Origin: Paenibacillus sp. DCT19
Lineage (GTDB): Bacteria > Bacillota > Bacilli > Paenibacillales > Paenibacillaceae
Direction of reading: 5' to 3'
DNA: 64,000 nucleotides
Assembly (NCBI RefSeq): GCF_003268635.1
Contig: NZ_CP029639.1
Coordinates: 2,553,501-2,617,500, forward strand
A model generated the notes under the pieces. The model had not been told where the DNA came from. It did no database searches and saw only the letters and a list, made by a program, of their open reading frames with translations. The translations under genes and the position numbers were made by a program. Below, in pieces: positions 9,488-18,599 of the stretch (position 1 is the stretch's first letter; the number at the start of each line of letters is the position of its first letter).

Positions 9488-9937
9488 GTGGCGCAGGAGC
9501 AAGTGCAGTACAACCATTATGGTATGCCGACCTACGATACGCGCAATCTGGTCATACGCGACGATATTATGGGAAAAGCCAAAGAATTGGCGGATATGCT
9601 CGGAACCAGCGAGGAAGTGAAGCAGTTCCAACAAGCAGAATCCAAAATTCGCGACCATGAGCGCATTCAGCAGTTGATTGCAACAATTAAGAAAAAGCAA
9701 AAAGAGATTGTTGCCTTCGAAAGTTTCAAAAATGCTGATATGGTAAACAAGATTGAACAGGAAATTACTGATTTGCAGGATGAACTGGACAGCATCCCAT
9801 TGGTAACTGAATTTCAGCAAAGCCAGAGTGATATTAACTATCTGCTTCAGCTTGTAATTTCTGTTATTCGGGATACAGTCTCAGAGAAAGTAAATGTAGA
9901 AGCTGGCACGGATTCACCTCCGACGAGCTGCGGTTAA
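9488..9937 (+). CDS. ymcA: RicA (YmcA), component of the RicAFT complex
   Basis: RicA forms a complex with RicF (YlbF) and RicT (YaaT) that carries iron-sulfur clusters and directs RNase Y to operon mRNAs; it is needed for competence, sporulation and biofilm. The 149-residue protein is helical, with the YlbF/YmcA-family core around KAKELADMLGTSEEVKQF and DELDSIPLVTEFQQSQSDIN. A lone Cys sits at the extreme C-terminus (SCG), as in the Bacillus protein, where I recall it to be a cluster ligand. GTG follows GGAG at good spacing. The miaB-ricA order is conserved with Bacillus, and rny is in the same window. Confidence 0.88.
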   Translation: MAQEQVQYNHYGMPTYDTRNLVIRDDIMGKAKELADMLGTSEEVKQFQQAESKIRDHERIQQLIATIKKKQKEIVAFESFKNADMVNKIEQEITDLQDELDSIPLVTEFQQSQSDINYLLQLVISVIRDTVSEKVNVEAGTDSPPTSCG

Positions 9938-9947
9938 GTTGTAGAAG

Positions 9948-9974
9948 GGTGCGGACGCAGTCCGCGCCTTTTTG
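9948..9974 (+). terminator. ricA terminator
   Basis: GGTGCGGAC and GTCCGCGCC form a 9-bp stem with a three-base loop followed by TTTTT. The remaining gap to 10173 contains only a short CCAC-TTC-GTGG hairpin at about 10067. Confidence 0.85.
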
Positions 9975-10172
9975 ATGTATAATACGTGTGTTTATTTTCG
10001 GAACAGTCTCTTATAGGACGAAGCAGGGAACAGACTCGAATGTAATTAGATATTATATTGAGAGGCTCCACTTCGTGGGGTTATTTTGTGTGAGATCATG
10101 CTGTAGAAGCTTCATCCAAACACAGGACATCAAGAGTGAAATACACCAAAGAGAATAAAGGGGAAATCAATA

Positions 10173-10598
10173 ATGAGTATTTTGGACAAAATGGTTGAAG
10201 AGGGCGAAGGGCGATTCTGGGGCTTCCTAGGCTGTCGTTATATTAAAGGTGATGAAAAAGAAGTACAGATTGGACTCACCGCAGGTGAGCACCATACCAA
10301 TTCCATGGGCATTATCCATGGGGGTGTACTGACATCTCTGATGGATCAGGCGATGGGAATGGTAGCAACCGTTGCAATGGACGTGGACAGTTGTGTAACG
10401 ACGAATCTGAATGTACATTTCCTAGCTCCGATGAAACAAGGGGAATTAATTGTAGCCTCAACGGTACTGCATCAAGCAGGACGCAGCGTTACAACGCAAT
10501 CTGAGGTTCGAGATGCTACCGGTACACTCGGTTGCATGGCAACAGCGACATTCCGTATTGCAGGGGTTAGGAAACAAACGACAGAATCCAAAGGTTGA
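10173..10598 (+). CDS. PaaI-type hotdog thioesterase
   Basis: Small hotdog-fold thioesterases hydrolyse acyl-CoA (often aromatic or short-chain) in the cytoplasm. The 141-residue sequence has the family core HTNSMGIIHGGVLTSLMDQA, with the HGG turn and following acidic residue of the active site, then LNVHFLAPMKQGEL and a final GCMATATFRI strand. ATG follows AAAGGGG. Substrate is unknown. A promoter for the next gene overlaps its stop codon, so it is probably not in one operon with the NAD genes. Confidence 0.88.
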   Translation: MSILDKMVEEGEGRFWGFLGCRYIKGDEKEVQIGLTAGEHHTNSMGIIHGGVLTSLMDQAMGMVATVAMDVDSCVTTNLNVHFLAPMKQGELIVASTVLHQAGRSVTTQSEVRDATGTLGCMATATFRIAGVRKQTTESKG

Positions 10599-10622
10599 CA
10601 AAAGAATTTATTATGTCATAAT
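10595..10622 (+). promoter_or_regulatory. Promoter of the Nudix/NrtR-like gene
   Basis: TTGACA (10595-10600), a 16-base spacer and CATAAT (10617-10622). The -35 overlaps the stop codon of the thioesterase gene. Confidence 0.6.
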
Positions 10623-10656
10623 GAAATTATCAAATTGAAAATAGTCGGTGGTGCCC

Positions 10657-11460
10657 ATGAGCGAAAACTACGAACACTTAAATGCTGATAGCGATGAACA
10701 AGCGGCTCGTGCTTATAGTTCCAAGAAATATCGTACTCCCGATGGTGTGCCAGCGGATATCGTCATGTTCACCTTGACCAAACGAGAGCGGAAGACGGTC
10801 ACGAAGACTCTCCCTATTCGGGAACTCAAGGTTATGTTAATTAAACGCAAAGGATGGCCATTTGCGGGAAGATGGGCTCTGCCAGGTGGATTTTGTCAAG
10901 AGAACGAATCGATCTACGATGCTGCGAAGCGAGAATTGATGGAGGAAACCGGTGTCGATGGTGGTCATTTAGAATATCTGAATGTATATAGTCAGCCGGG
11001 GCGTGATCCACGGGGTTGGATTATCTCGCACGCGTTCTTTGCACTGGTGGAGGAATGGATGCTGGAACACCGTCAGGCAGCAGATGATGCAGAAGATGTT
11101 GGACTATTTACGATCCAAGAAGCGCTTGGGGAGCTTGAGCTCGCGTTTGATCATCGAACCATTATAGAGGATGCGTATCGCCGGATTCAGCAACAGATGC
11201 TGGAAACGACGATTGCACGTCAGTTTCTTCCACGTGATTTCACGTTAAGTGAATTATACCAGGTCATTCAGAGTGTTGTCCCTGATTTTGAAGAACCAAA
11301 TTTCATCCGTAAGATTACCTCAACGCGTAGTCGTAAAGGGATCGTAGAAGAAGTAAGAGATGAAGAGGGCAACCTCCTTAGTTCCAATCAATATTCACAG
11401 CGTCCGGCGCAGCTCTACCGTTTCACAGAACTTGTGCCTCGCTTATCCATTTATACGTAA
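10657..11460 (+). CDS. Nudix protein with NrtR-like C-terminal winged helix
   Basis: The protein joins a Nudix domain to a C-terminal winged-helix segment, the architecture of NrtR regulators of NAD metabolism. The Nudix box at about residues 78-100 (GFCQENE, then REL-EE-GV) is complete, so hydrolase activity may be retained, unlike many pure regulators. The C-terminal part (LPRDFTLSELYQVIQSV, then NFIRKI and RPAQLYRF) resembles the NrtR wHTH. I start at ATG 10657 after GGTGG; upstream GTGs at 10648 and 10651 are possible. It is followed by a nicotinamidase-like gene and pncB, which supports a role in NAD salvage. Whether it binds DNA, hydrolyses ADP-ribose, or both is not settled by sequence. 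Confidence 0.85.
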   Translation: MSENYEHLNADSDEQAARAYSSKKYRTPDGVPADIVMFTLTKRERKTVTKTLPIRELKVMLIKRKGWPFAGRWALPGGFCQENESIYDAAKRELMEETGVDGGHLEYLNVYSQPGRDPRGWIISHAFFALVEEWMLEHRQAADDAEDVGLFTIQEALGELELAFDHRTIIEDAYRRIQQQMLETTIARQFLPRDFTLSELYQVIQSVVPDFEEPNFIRKITSTRSRKGIVEEVRDEEGNLLSSNQYSQRPAQLYRFTELVPRLSIYT

Positions 11461-11526
11461 CTGGTCAAGTTAACCTTAGGATTGAATCAGGCTCAGACTA
11501 TTCTCAAAATAAAGGGAGTGCAGACG

Positions 11527-12084
11527 ATGAAAGCATTGATTGTCATCGATTTTACCCGAGATTTTGTGACAGGCGCTTTGCCTGTTGGTGGGCCGGCAGT
11601 TGAGATCGAAGAGACTGTGGCTGCAATTACTGAGAATTACTGTGATCATAAGCATGAAGTCATTATGGCTATAGATTTGCACGAACAGAATGATCCATAT
11701 CATCCGGAGACGACACTTTTCCCGCCTCATAACATTAGGGATACAGAGGGAAGGCTACTATATGGACGCTTAGCCCAAGTGATGGAGGATCGGAAAGAGC
11801 ATATTCGTTGGATGGATAAGACGAGATATAGCGCCTTCTGTGGAACAGATCTGGAGCTTAGGCTCAGGGAACGCGGAATTACAGATATTGCACTCATAGG
11901 AGTGTGCACGGATATATGTGTGTTACATACAGCGGTGGATGCCTACAACAAAGGCTTTCACATCACGGTGTATGAAGATGCTGTAGCCAGCTTTAACGCT
12001 GCTGGACATGAGTGGGCACTAGAACATTTCCGTTCTAGTCTGGGGGCTCAAGTTGTGAAAGCAAGCGAGACTATTCTTACATGA
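11527..12084 (+). CDS. Nicotinamidase-like cysteine hydrolase (isochorismatase family)
   Basis: The family uses a Cys-Asp-Lys triad to hydrolyse amides; the PncA branch converts nicotinamide to nicotinate. All three residues are visible: D8 in VIDFTRD, K98 in MDKTRY and C131 in VCTDICVLH. The 185-residue length is usual. ATG at 11527 follows AAAGGGAGTG at 7 bases; the longer frame from 11482 lacks a good ribosome site. The next gene, pncB, uses nicotinate, so PncA function is the best inference. Confidence 0.85.
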   Translation: MKALIVIDFTRDFVTGALPVGGPAVEIEETVAAITENYCDHKHEVIMAIDLHEQNDPYHPETTLFPPHNIRDTEGRLLYGRLAQVMEDRKEHIRWMDKTRYSAFCGTDLELRLRERGITDIALIGVCTDICVLHTAVDAYNKGFHITVYEDAVASFNAAGHEWALEHFRSSLGAQVVKASETILT

Positions 12085-12152
12085 TAGCTTAATGAATCCT
12101 GTTAGCTGTATTTGTGTTAGATTAGCGTTAAATATGGTGAATGAAAATAAAC

Positions 12153-12218
12153 TGGAGACTTTTTGAGATTAACAACGAACTTGGTTAATGTCACTGTAAG
12201 TCGTGAAGAGAGTCTCCA
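12153..12218. promoter_or_regulatory. Inverted repeats upstream of pncB
   Basis: TGGAGACT (12153-12160) and AGTCTCCA (12211-12218) enclose a second pair, ATTAAC (12168-12173) and GTTAAT (12184-12189). They lie in the gap before pncB and could form a leader hairpin or an operator. No T-run follows. Confidence 0.4.
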
Positions 12219-12283
12219 CATGTTAACCTGTGTTCAGAGGTAATGCCTATGAACATGAGCGGAAGTCAGAGAGGATGAGACAA

Positions 12284-13741
12284 ATGCAGACGACTAGCCT
12301 GGCTTTACATACAGATAAATATCAGATCAATATGATGTATGCCCACTGGGTGAATGGAACTCACAAGCGAAAAGCGGTATTTGAAGCGTATTTCCGCAAG
12401 CTTCCGTTTGGAAACGGATATGCTGTTTTTGCCGGATTGGAACGCATTGTGAATTACATCAGCCAGCTTCGTTTTAACATGGACGACATCAAGTATTTAT
12501 CGAAACAAGAGGAAAATTACGATCCTGTCTTTCTGGAAGAATTGCTCCAGTTTTCATTTCAGGGCACAATTCATTCGATGAAGGAAGGAGCAATCGTATT
12601 CCCTGATGAACCGCTTATTCGGGTAGAAGGCTCTATTATGGAGACGCAACTTGTGGAGACGGCGATACTTAACTTCATGAATTATCAAACATTGATTGCT
12701 ACGAAGGCTTCGCGGATCAAGCAAGTAGCAAGCCAAGATACCTTACTCGAATTCGGAACAAGACGTGCACAGGAAGCGGATGCGGCGATCTGGGGAGCAC
12801 GTGCGTCTTACGTTGCTGGCTTCCACGCTACATCCAATATGCTGGCAGGAGAGCGGTTCGGCATCCCAACGGCGGGAACACATGCTCATTCTTGGGTACA
12901 GAGCTTCATGAGCGAGCAGGAGGCCTTTGACGTGTATGCCAAAGTGTTACCAGATCAGGTGACCTTGCTGGTAGATACGTTTGATACCCTGAACAGCGGT
13001 GTGCCTCATGCAATCAAAACAGCTAAAATGCTGGAGAGTCAAGGCAAGAGAATGAATGCAATTCGTCTCGATAGTGGTGACTTGGCGTATCTGTCCATTC
13101 AAGCACGTCAAATGCTGGATGAAGCAGGGCTCGATTATGTGAAAATTGTAGCTTCTAACGATCTCGATGAGAATACCATCTTCAACCTGAAGGCTCAAGG
13201 CGCACGTATTGATACTTGGGGCGTCGGTACACAGCTGATTACGGCTTCTGACCAGCCTTCTCTGGGCGGCGTCTATAAGTTGGTAGAACGTGAAGTTGAT
13301 GGTGGTGAGATGCTACCTACGCTTAAAATATCAGCCAATCCCGAAAAAGTGTCCACGCCAGGTAAAAAGGAAGTATTCCGGATCATTGATCCGAAACATG
13401 GCAAAGCAATCGCAGATTATATCTGTTATCCGGGTGAAGAGCAGCCATTGCAGGGTGGGCCGCTCAAGTTGTTCAACCCGCTACACCCTTATCTGAAGAA
13501 GACGGTGACCCGCTACGAAGCGATTAACATGTTGGAGCCTATCTTCGTAAATGGACGTAAAGTATACGAGTTACCAACTTTGGATGAGATCCGTAGCTAC
13601 CACCGGGAACAGATGAACCTTTTCTGGCCAGAATATCAACGGAAGCTTAATCCAGAGATTTATCGCGTAAACATCAGCCCGGCAGCTTGGAATATGAAAC
13701 AGAAGCTGATTGCAGAGCATGTTCAATCCACAGAGGAATAG
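12284..13741 (+). CDS. pncB: Nicotinate phosphoribosyltransferase
   Basis: PncB makes nicotinate mononucleotide from nicotinate and PRPP with ATP, the committed step of the Preiss-Handler pathway. The 485 residues show family segments TDKYQINMMYAHW near the N-terminus, LLEFGTRRAQEADAA, GTHAHSWVQ, AIRLDSGDLA and the ring of the type II PRTase barrel. I start at the ATG at 12284, nine bases after GAGAGG; the longer frame from 12230 has no clear ribosome site. It follows the nicotinamidase-like gene after 199 bases that include inverted repeats, and a strong terminator ends it. Confidence 0.95.
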   Translation: MQTTSLALHTDKYQINMMYAHWVNGTHKRKAVFEAYFRKLPFGNGYAVFAGLERIVNYISQLRFNMDDIKYLSKQEENYDPVFLEELLQFSFQGTIHSMKEGAIVFPDEPLIRVEGSIMETQLVETAILNFMNYQTLIATKASRIKQVASQDTLLEFGTRRAQEADAAIWGARASYVAGFHATSNMLAGERFGIPTAGTHAHSWVQSFMSEQEAFDVYAKVLPDQVTLLVDTFDTLNSGVPHAIKTAKMLESQGKRMNAIRLDSGDLAYLSIQARQMLDEAGLDYVKIVASNDLDENTIFNLKAQGARIDTWGVGTQLITASDQPSLGGVYKLVEREVDGGEMLPTLKISANPEKVSTPGKKEVFRIIDPKHGKAIADYICYPGEEQPLQGGPLKLFNPLHPYLKKTVTRYEAINMLEPIFVNGRKVYELPTLDEIRSYHREQMNLFWPEYQRKLNPEIYRVNISPAAWNMKQKLIAEHVQSTEE

Positions 13742-13757
13742 CGCCAAAACATAGAGT

Positions 13758-13798
13758 AAGGCATAACCGGAGAGTTACTCGGCTTATGCCTTTTTTTC
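13758..13798 (+). terminator. pncB terminator
   Basis: AAGGCATAA (13758-13766) pairs with TTATGCCTT (13784-13792), extended inside by CCG/CGG, and runs into seven T. Confidence 0.85.
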
Positions 13799-14129
13799 AT
13801 CGGTATGTTCATTCTGGGTCCATTGGTGAACTAGGGATGGTGAACCTAAGAGGTTTCGTTCCTATCGAAGTTGTGTGATTCATCATGGACAAGAAGGCGG
13901 ATCATTGCGATATACTACGTGTAACGGAAGCTCATGGTAAGTGTAATAGTAGGCGGAAATGAATGGATTATTTCTCGGGAAAGCGCAGGAGACGCCAAAT
14001 CTTGCAATGGGCATAGTTCTTGTTTCGACATATCGTACCTCTCTTTACCAAATAACCTCATCGCTCAGCCGCTGGATTGCTGTTTCAAGCAAACATTCGT
14101 GGGGGATGAAAGATAGAGGAGGTGCACAT
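13799..14129. other. Gap between pncB and the membrane-protein gene
   Basis: About 330 bases with no convincing gene. Short open frames run through it, and one is continuous with the following gene from 13959, but it lacks a ribosome-binding site. Direct repeats GGTGAAC occur at 13826 and 13839. No promoter or riboswitch was recognised. Confidence 0.4.
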
Positions 14130-14792
14130 ATGAGATGGGTTATGGGATTGGTATGGGTAGCTTTTATCATCTATGCGTGGTTATGGGCACCAGGACAGCC
14201 GCCTGGAGATGACCCTATATTTGGAGAATTAATTACGATGCAGAGCAGGGAGCCGTGGCTACTTGTCGTATTTTCGTGGCTGGGGATATTCCCCGCGATC
14301 TATGCCTGCTTATTATTACGGACATCCCCTCAAGCGCGAGGCAGTCGCTTTCCAGCATGGCCGTTTGTAATACTATCGTTTGGGTTGGGAGCATTTGCGC
14401 TGTTGCCTTATTTTGCGCGGGTCTCAGCACACAAGTTAACTCCAGCATACACAAGCTTATCCTTTAGCAGTGATCGTAGGTCAGGTATTCGTCGATTGGT
14501 AGGAAATAAGTTAACGCATGGAATTCTGCTGTTATTGACCCTAGGGACGTTCTTTTATGGACTGAAACAGGGCAATCTCACAGCATATTGGGAAGCGTTC
14601 AGCCAATCTTCGTTTGTACACATTATGACCATTGATTTTGTTGTATTGTCCTTGCTATCTGTGTTTGCCATCTATAGAGATGCTGTTATTAGCAGACGTT
14701 CACAGGCTTGGGCGTGGATTGGCGTTGTTCCGCTGGTCGGGCCGTTAGTGTACCTTTTAACAAGTAGCAGATCGAGTGAAGCAGTAAAGTGA
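14130..14792 (+). CDS. Multi-pass membrane protein of unknown function
   Basis: I do not recognise the family. The 220-residue protein has about five to six hydrophobic segments: an N-terminal VMGLVWVAFIIYAWLW, then WLLVVFSWLGIFPAIYACLLL, WPFVILSFGLGAFALLPYF, ILLLLTLGTFFYGL, IDFVVLSLLSVFAIY and WIGVVPLVGPLVYLL. A polar loop APGQPPGDDPIFGELI follows the first segment. ATG at 14130 follows AGAGGAGGTG at ideal spacing, which rules out the longer open frame. No neighbours suggest a function. Confidence 0.8.
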   Translation: MRWVMGLVWVAFIIYAWLWAPGQPPGDDPIFGELITMQSREPWLLVVFSWLGIFPAIYACLLLRTSPQARGSRFPAWPFVILSFGLGAFALLPYFARVSAHKLTPAYTSLSFSSDRRSGIRRLVGNKLTHGILLLLTLGTFFYGLKQGNLTAYWEAFSQSSFVHIMTIDFVVLSLLSVFAIYRDAVISRRSQAWAWIGVVPLVGPLVYLLTSSRSSEAVK

Positions 14793-14937
14793 TATGGATT
14801 ATCGGTAACCGGGAAAACGAAACTTATGAATTCTTGTGATGAATATTTAACTACATGAATTGAATTTCATTCTACTTAGCTGCTTTTGAAATGAGTTGCT
14901 TCAAAAAAAATAAGAAAACCATTAGGAGAGGATAACG

Positions 14938-15951
14938 ATGGAGAACACTTTTCCAGCATACGTAGTAAGGAAAGAACAAGATGGCGCGGTCAAGGCTGCA
15001 ATAGAACAGCTCAGAAAAGAGGACCTGCCCAACGGAGACGTTACACTACAGGTTCAATACTCCAGTGTCAATTACAAGGATGGACTTGCGACGATTGAAA
15101 AAGGAGGCGTTGTGCGTGAATATCCAATAGTGCCTGGTATAGACCTTGCGGGAACTGTGGAGGAATCGGTGAGTGGACGATTTGCCCCAGGTGACCGTGT
15201 AATCAGTACCGGTTTTGAGCCAGGGGTATCTCACTTTGGTGGATATAGTCGGTATGCACGTCTCCGTAGTGAATGGCTGGTTCCACTGCCACCAGGTCTA
15301 AGCGAAAAGGAAGCGATGGCGATTGGAACAGCAGGTTTTACTGCAGCGCTTTCAGTCGATGCTATGGTTCAAGCGGGCGTAACCCCTGAGATGGGCAAAA
15401 TTTTGGTGACAGGTGCAACGGGTGGTGTTGGGAGTATGGCAGTAGCCATCCTTGCTAAGCTAGGATACGAGGTGACTGCCAGCACGGGCAAAAAAGAGCA
15501 GCAAGAGCAGCTGCTTCGGGATTTAGGAGCTTCACACGTCATTTCACGAGAAGAAGCAGACATGCCAGCCAAAGGAGCACTAGGCAAGCAATTGTGGGCA
15601 GGCGTAGTTGATCCTGTTGGAGGCGCAGCGCTGGCTGAACGGTTAAAACAGATCCAGTATGGGGGAGTGGTTGCCGTATCGGGACTAACTGGGGGAACAG
15701 CATTTGAGTCGACGGTGCTTCCATTTATTTTGCGAGGCATTCAGCTCATAGGTATTGATTCAGTCTATTGCCCTATGGAACGTCGGGAACGGTTATGGAA
15801 GCTGCTTGGTGATGAGTGGAAACCGGATCGTGCACTTGAATTAGGCATTCAAGAGATTACATGGGAACAGTTGCCTCAGACATTGGGAGCAATTCTGCAA
15901 GGAGAAGCGGTTGGGCGCACGGTTGTAAATACAATGGAGACATCAATTTAA
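14938..15951 (+). CDS. YhdH/AcuI-type NADPH-dependent oxidoreductase
   Basis: Members of this medium-chain reductase branch reduce quinones or acryloyl-CoA with NADPH and lack the zinc of alcohol dehydrogenases. The 337-residue protein has the GroES-like N-terminal half with SSVNYKDGLA and PGIDLAGTV, the Rossmann motif TGATGGVGSMAV near residue 160, and the family segment VDPVGG. ATG follows TTAGGAGAGG. It appears to be a single-gene unit; the true substrate is unknown. Confidence 0.9.
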   Translation: MENTFPAYVVRKEQDGAVKAAIEQLRKEDLPNGDVTLQVQYSSVNYKDGLATIEKGGVVREYPIVPGIDLAGTVEESVSGRFAPGDRVISTGFEPGVSHFGGYSRYARLRSEWLVPLPPGLSEKEAMAIGTAGFTAALSVDAMVQAGVTPEMGKILVTGATGGVGSMAVAILAKLGYEVTASTGKKEQQEQLLRDLGASHVISREEADMPAKGALGKQLWAGVVDPVGGAALAERLKQIQYGGVVAVSGLTGGTAFESTVLPFILRGIQLIGIDSVYCPMERRERLWKLLGDEWKPDRALELGIQEITWEQLPQTLGAILQGEAVGRTVVNTMETSI

Positions 15952-16040
15952 ATATCGAAATCGAATAAGATTCGATTCTCTTAGAGATGCTAACTCTACC
16001 ATAGGATGTCACAGCATTGTGACGGAAGGGAAGAGGTAGC

Positions 16041-16595
16041 GTGGATACTACAACTCAAGGTCGATCACCTAAAGTGAAGCAATGCGCAATAACACGAACA
16101 AGCCTCATGTTAGCATTAAGTGTTTTGCTGCTCGCAGGTTGTTCATCTTCCTCCACTTCACAGGAAGTTAAAATTTATTCCGGGCAAGCTACAAACGAAG
16201 GGAATATTCGTGCACAATCGCAGGGGCATGGTCTGAACGGGGCTTTTACACAAGAGTTGGATCGAGCATTCAACGAAAAAGGTATAAAGCTGATGAACAA
16301 CATGTCTGCTGATGATGGTGAGGGTGGAATTACGTACATGTATCTGCTGAACGGAAGTGGAAGGCATGTTGTAAAAGTTCATATTTTTGCCGACGATCAT
16401 ACGCGGACACTTCGCATGCAAGAGATGTATGGTAACGCGGAGGATCAGGCTGTAGTGCAGAATGTGTTGGGCAAAACAACGATTCGTAGTAAAGGTTATG
16501 TAGCTATGGTCTACACTGCTTCAGGTGGGCAAAAGGATGTCTATGAGGATGAAGTATTGCAGGTGTTCGATCATATGTTAAATAAATTGGACTAA
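16041..16595 (+). CDS. Predicted lipoprotein of unknown function
   Basis: The first 35 residues form a lipoprotein signal: basic KVKQCAITRTS, a hydrophobic core MLALSVLLL and the lipobox LAGC, with a serine-rich linker after the lipidated Cys. The mature part of about 150 residues has no family I can name; it contains DEVLQVFDHMLNKLD at the C-terminus. The GTG at 16041 follows GAAGAGG. An internal ATG nearer the hydrophobic core is possible but would remove the basic n-region. Confidence 0.75.
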   Translation: MDTTTQGRSPKVKQCAITRTSLMLALSVLLLAGCSSSSTSQEVKIYSGQATNEGNIRAQSQGHGLNGAFTQELDRAFNEKGIKLMNNMSADDGEGGITYMYLLNGSGRHVVKVHIFADDHTRTLRMQEMYGNAEDQAVVQNVLGKTTIRSKGYVAMVYTASGGQKDVYEDEVLQVFDHMLNKLD

Positions 16596-16655
16596 AGCAT
16601 TACTGTCTTCTTCGTTCCTGTGTAATAAAAAACAATTACAACAAGACGATTACAG

Positions 16656-16697
16656 CAAAAAATACAAACCCGTCTGAGCTCTCAGACGGGTTTGTAT
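16656..16697 (-). terminator. moaB terminator overlapping its stop codon
   Basis: A 17-base arm ATACAAACCCGTCTGAG (16662-16678) pairs with its complement at 16681-16697, two bases apart. On the minus strand six T follow. The moaB stop codon is inside the stem. It may also end the plus-strand lipoprotein transcript. Confidence 0.85.
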
Positions 16698-17200
16698 ATT
16701 TCTCGCATCACATGTCGTAACTCAGGCAAAATGAGCTTTTCCATAGCTAGCTTGACCGCTCCTCTGGAACCAGGCATAGAGAACACGGCTGTACGTCCGA
16801 TCGTTCCTGCTACAGCCCGGCTGAGAATAGCTGCAGAGCCAATATCCTCTGTATAGCTAAGGAAGCGGAAGATTTCACCGAATCCCGGCAACTCTTTATC
16901 TAACAGTGAGGATACAGCCTCGTATGTTGTATCTCTAGGTGCAATGCCTGTTCCTCCGCTAAGCAGCACTGCTTCAATATCATCGCGAACAGCCGCATCC
17001 TGCAGGATCGCTTGAATCCGATTGGCTTCATCAGGTGTGATAATGTAGTCGATAACTTGGTAGCCTGCTTCAGATAAGAGCTGATGCATCAGCTGACCGC
17101 TTGTGTCCGTATCCTTCGTCCGAGTATCCGAAACGGTGACAATCATACATGAAACCGTGTTAGGGGCTTCCTGACGATGTTGTTCCACTGAATTAATCAT
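16682..17200 (-). CDS. moaB: Molybdenum cofactor biosynthesis protein B (MoaB)
   Basis: MoaB/MogA-type proteins adenylylate molybdopterin in the cytoplasm during molybdenum cofactor synthesis. The 172 residues include the nucleotide and molybdopterin loop LLSGGTGIAPRDTTYEAV, the N-terminal strand CMIVTVSDTR and the FSMPGSRGAVKLAMEKLILPEL C-terminal motif. Its minus-strand start at 17200 is preceded by GAGGAGGATCG. No other moa or mo-enzyme gene is in the window. Confidence 0.93.
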   Translation of the reverse strand: MINSVEQHRQEAPNTVSCMIVTVSDTRTKDTDTSGQLMHQLLSEAGYQVIDYIITPDEANRIQAILQDAAVRDDIEAVLLSGGTGIAPRDTTYEAVSSLLDKELPGFGEIFRFLSYTEDIGSAAILSRAVAGTIGRTAVFSMPGSRGAVKLAMEKLILPELRHVMREIYKPV

Positions 17201-17427
17201 CTTAAACGATCCTCCTCATTTCATGTCTCCATAGCATAGACCATCCAGCGAAATCAGGCAATGCAAAGAGCACAGGGCTGCGTGCATATTGCAAAGCGAA
17301 TCCTACTTGGTGTACACTCGCAAGGACGTGTCTAAAACTCCGAAGGACTCACTTCAACGACTTTTCAGACATGCCCTAGGATAGAAATCGATCAGATTTG
17401 ATGGTCAGGCTAAAGAGGTGTATAACG

Positions 17428-18588
17428 ATGAATGAAACTGTTGTAAAAGATCAATCCATCCCTGTATATATATTGTCAGGCTTTTTGGGAAGCGGTAAGA
17501 CAACCCTGCTCGTTCAATTGATTGAACATTGGAAGCAACAAGGATTACGCCCTGCTGTTGTCATGAATGAGTTAGGTGAAGTGAATTTAGATGGACAAGT
17601 TGTGGATTCCTCGGTTCCAATGACCGAAATGCTAGGTGGATGTATATGTTGTACGGTGCGCGGAGACTTAGGACTACAGCTTGCTGAACTTGTGCAGACG
17701 GAATCTCCTGATGTTATCATGATCGAGGCAACGGGAGCAGCCAATCCGATGGAAATTCTCGATGCGGTGACAGAAACGTCACTGTACATGCGTATAGAGC
17801 TGAAGAGTTTGATTACTGTAGTAGATGCTGCACATTTGTCTGGATTGTATCTGGAACAGAAGGGTCAGACATACAAGCTGATGCAGGAGCAGATTCGCTG
17901 CGCTTCCGTATTGTTATTGAACAAAATAGATCGTGTGAACGAACAAGAACTAGACAGCTTGAAGAAATTACTCGCAAAATGGAATGCCTATGCCCCGGTC
18001 ATGCCTACAGTTAAATGTGAGGTTGACCTAGATATGCTTCTTCGCAGCGGATCTGCTGTCCACGGCAAGGCATCGCCTAATAAATCAGAGCAGCACCACA
18101 GTGAAGAACACCATATTCATACGGAAGCTTGTGCAGCTCATGGATGTACCCATGGACAGCATGAGTCATCGCTGGATAATCCGGTAGGACACCGTCACTC
18201 CCATGAGCATTTCGAAGGCTCTCACGGTGACCATTCCCATGATCATAAAAACCAGCACAACCATGACGGTAATCATCAGCCTCATCCGCATGCATCACAT
18301 GAACATGTGATGGTATACACGCATTATTTCAGTGCGCCGGTAAATAGTGAAGCATTTGAATCCTTTGTGTCACAATTGCCACGGGATGTGTATCGTGCTA
18401 AGGGAATTTTGACTTTTAGCGATACAGCTAGCCGGTTCTGGTTCCAATATGCTTATCGTGAGTCAGACTATATGAAAATCACCCCTCAGGGAGATGTACC
18501 CAATGTTGCGGTGTTCATCGGTGAGCATTTTGATCAAACCATTATCCGAAACCAGTTATTGGCACTCGAAGCGGTAAAAACAGTGTAA
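17428..18588 (+). CDS. CobW/YciC-type GTPase metallochaperone with His-rich linker
   Basis: CobW-family (COG0523) GTPases bind zinc or another metal and deliver it to client proteins. Walker A GFLGSGKTT lies at residues 18-26, the metal site GGCICC gives Cys 72, 74 and 75, and NKID is the guanine-recognition motif. Residues about 222-295 are extremely His-rich, with repeated HSH and HDH pairs, followed by the CobW C-terminal domain. ATG 17428 follows AAGAGGTG. It resembles the zinc-limitation protein YciC/ZagA of Bacillus, but I saw no Zur box upstream. The next gene encodes a Cys-rich copper-storage-type protein, so metal handling is a shared theme. Confidence 0.88.
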   Translation: MNETVVKDQSIPVYILSGFLGSGKTTLLVQLIEHWKQQGLRPAVVMNELGEVNLDGQVVDSSVPMTEMLGGCICCTVRGDLGLQLAELVQTESPDVIMIEATGAANPMEILDAVTETSLYMRIELKSLITVVDAAHLSGLYLEQKGQTYKLMQEQIRCASVLLLNKIDRVNEQELDSLKKLLAKWNAYAPVMPTVKCEVDLDMLLRSGSAVHGKASPNKSEQHHSEEHHIHTEACAAHGCTHGQHESSLDNPVGHRHSHEHFEGSHGDHSHDHKNQHNHDGNHQPHPHASHEHVMVYTHYFSAPVNSEAFESFVSQLPRDVYRAKGILTFSDTASRFWFQYAYRESDYMKITPQGDVPNVAVFIGEHFDQTIIRNQLLALEAVKTV

Positions 18589-18599
18589 TGATTCAAGGA

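Noticed and set aside
9436..9660. 74-codon frame overlapping the start of ricA
   Set aside because: Out of frame with ricA, which is well supported; no family match.
13687..13878. 63-codon frame overlapping the end of pncB
   Set aside because: It overlaps pncB and its terminator in another frame and has no ribosome site.
17201..17427. Zur box upstream of the CobW-type gene
   Set aside because: I looked for the TCGTAAT-n-ATTACGA-type palindrome and found none.
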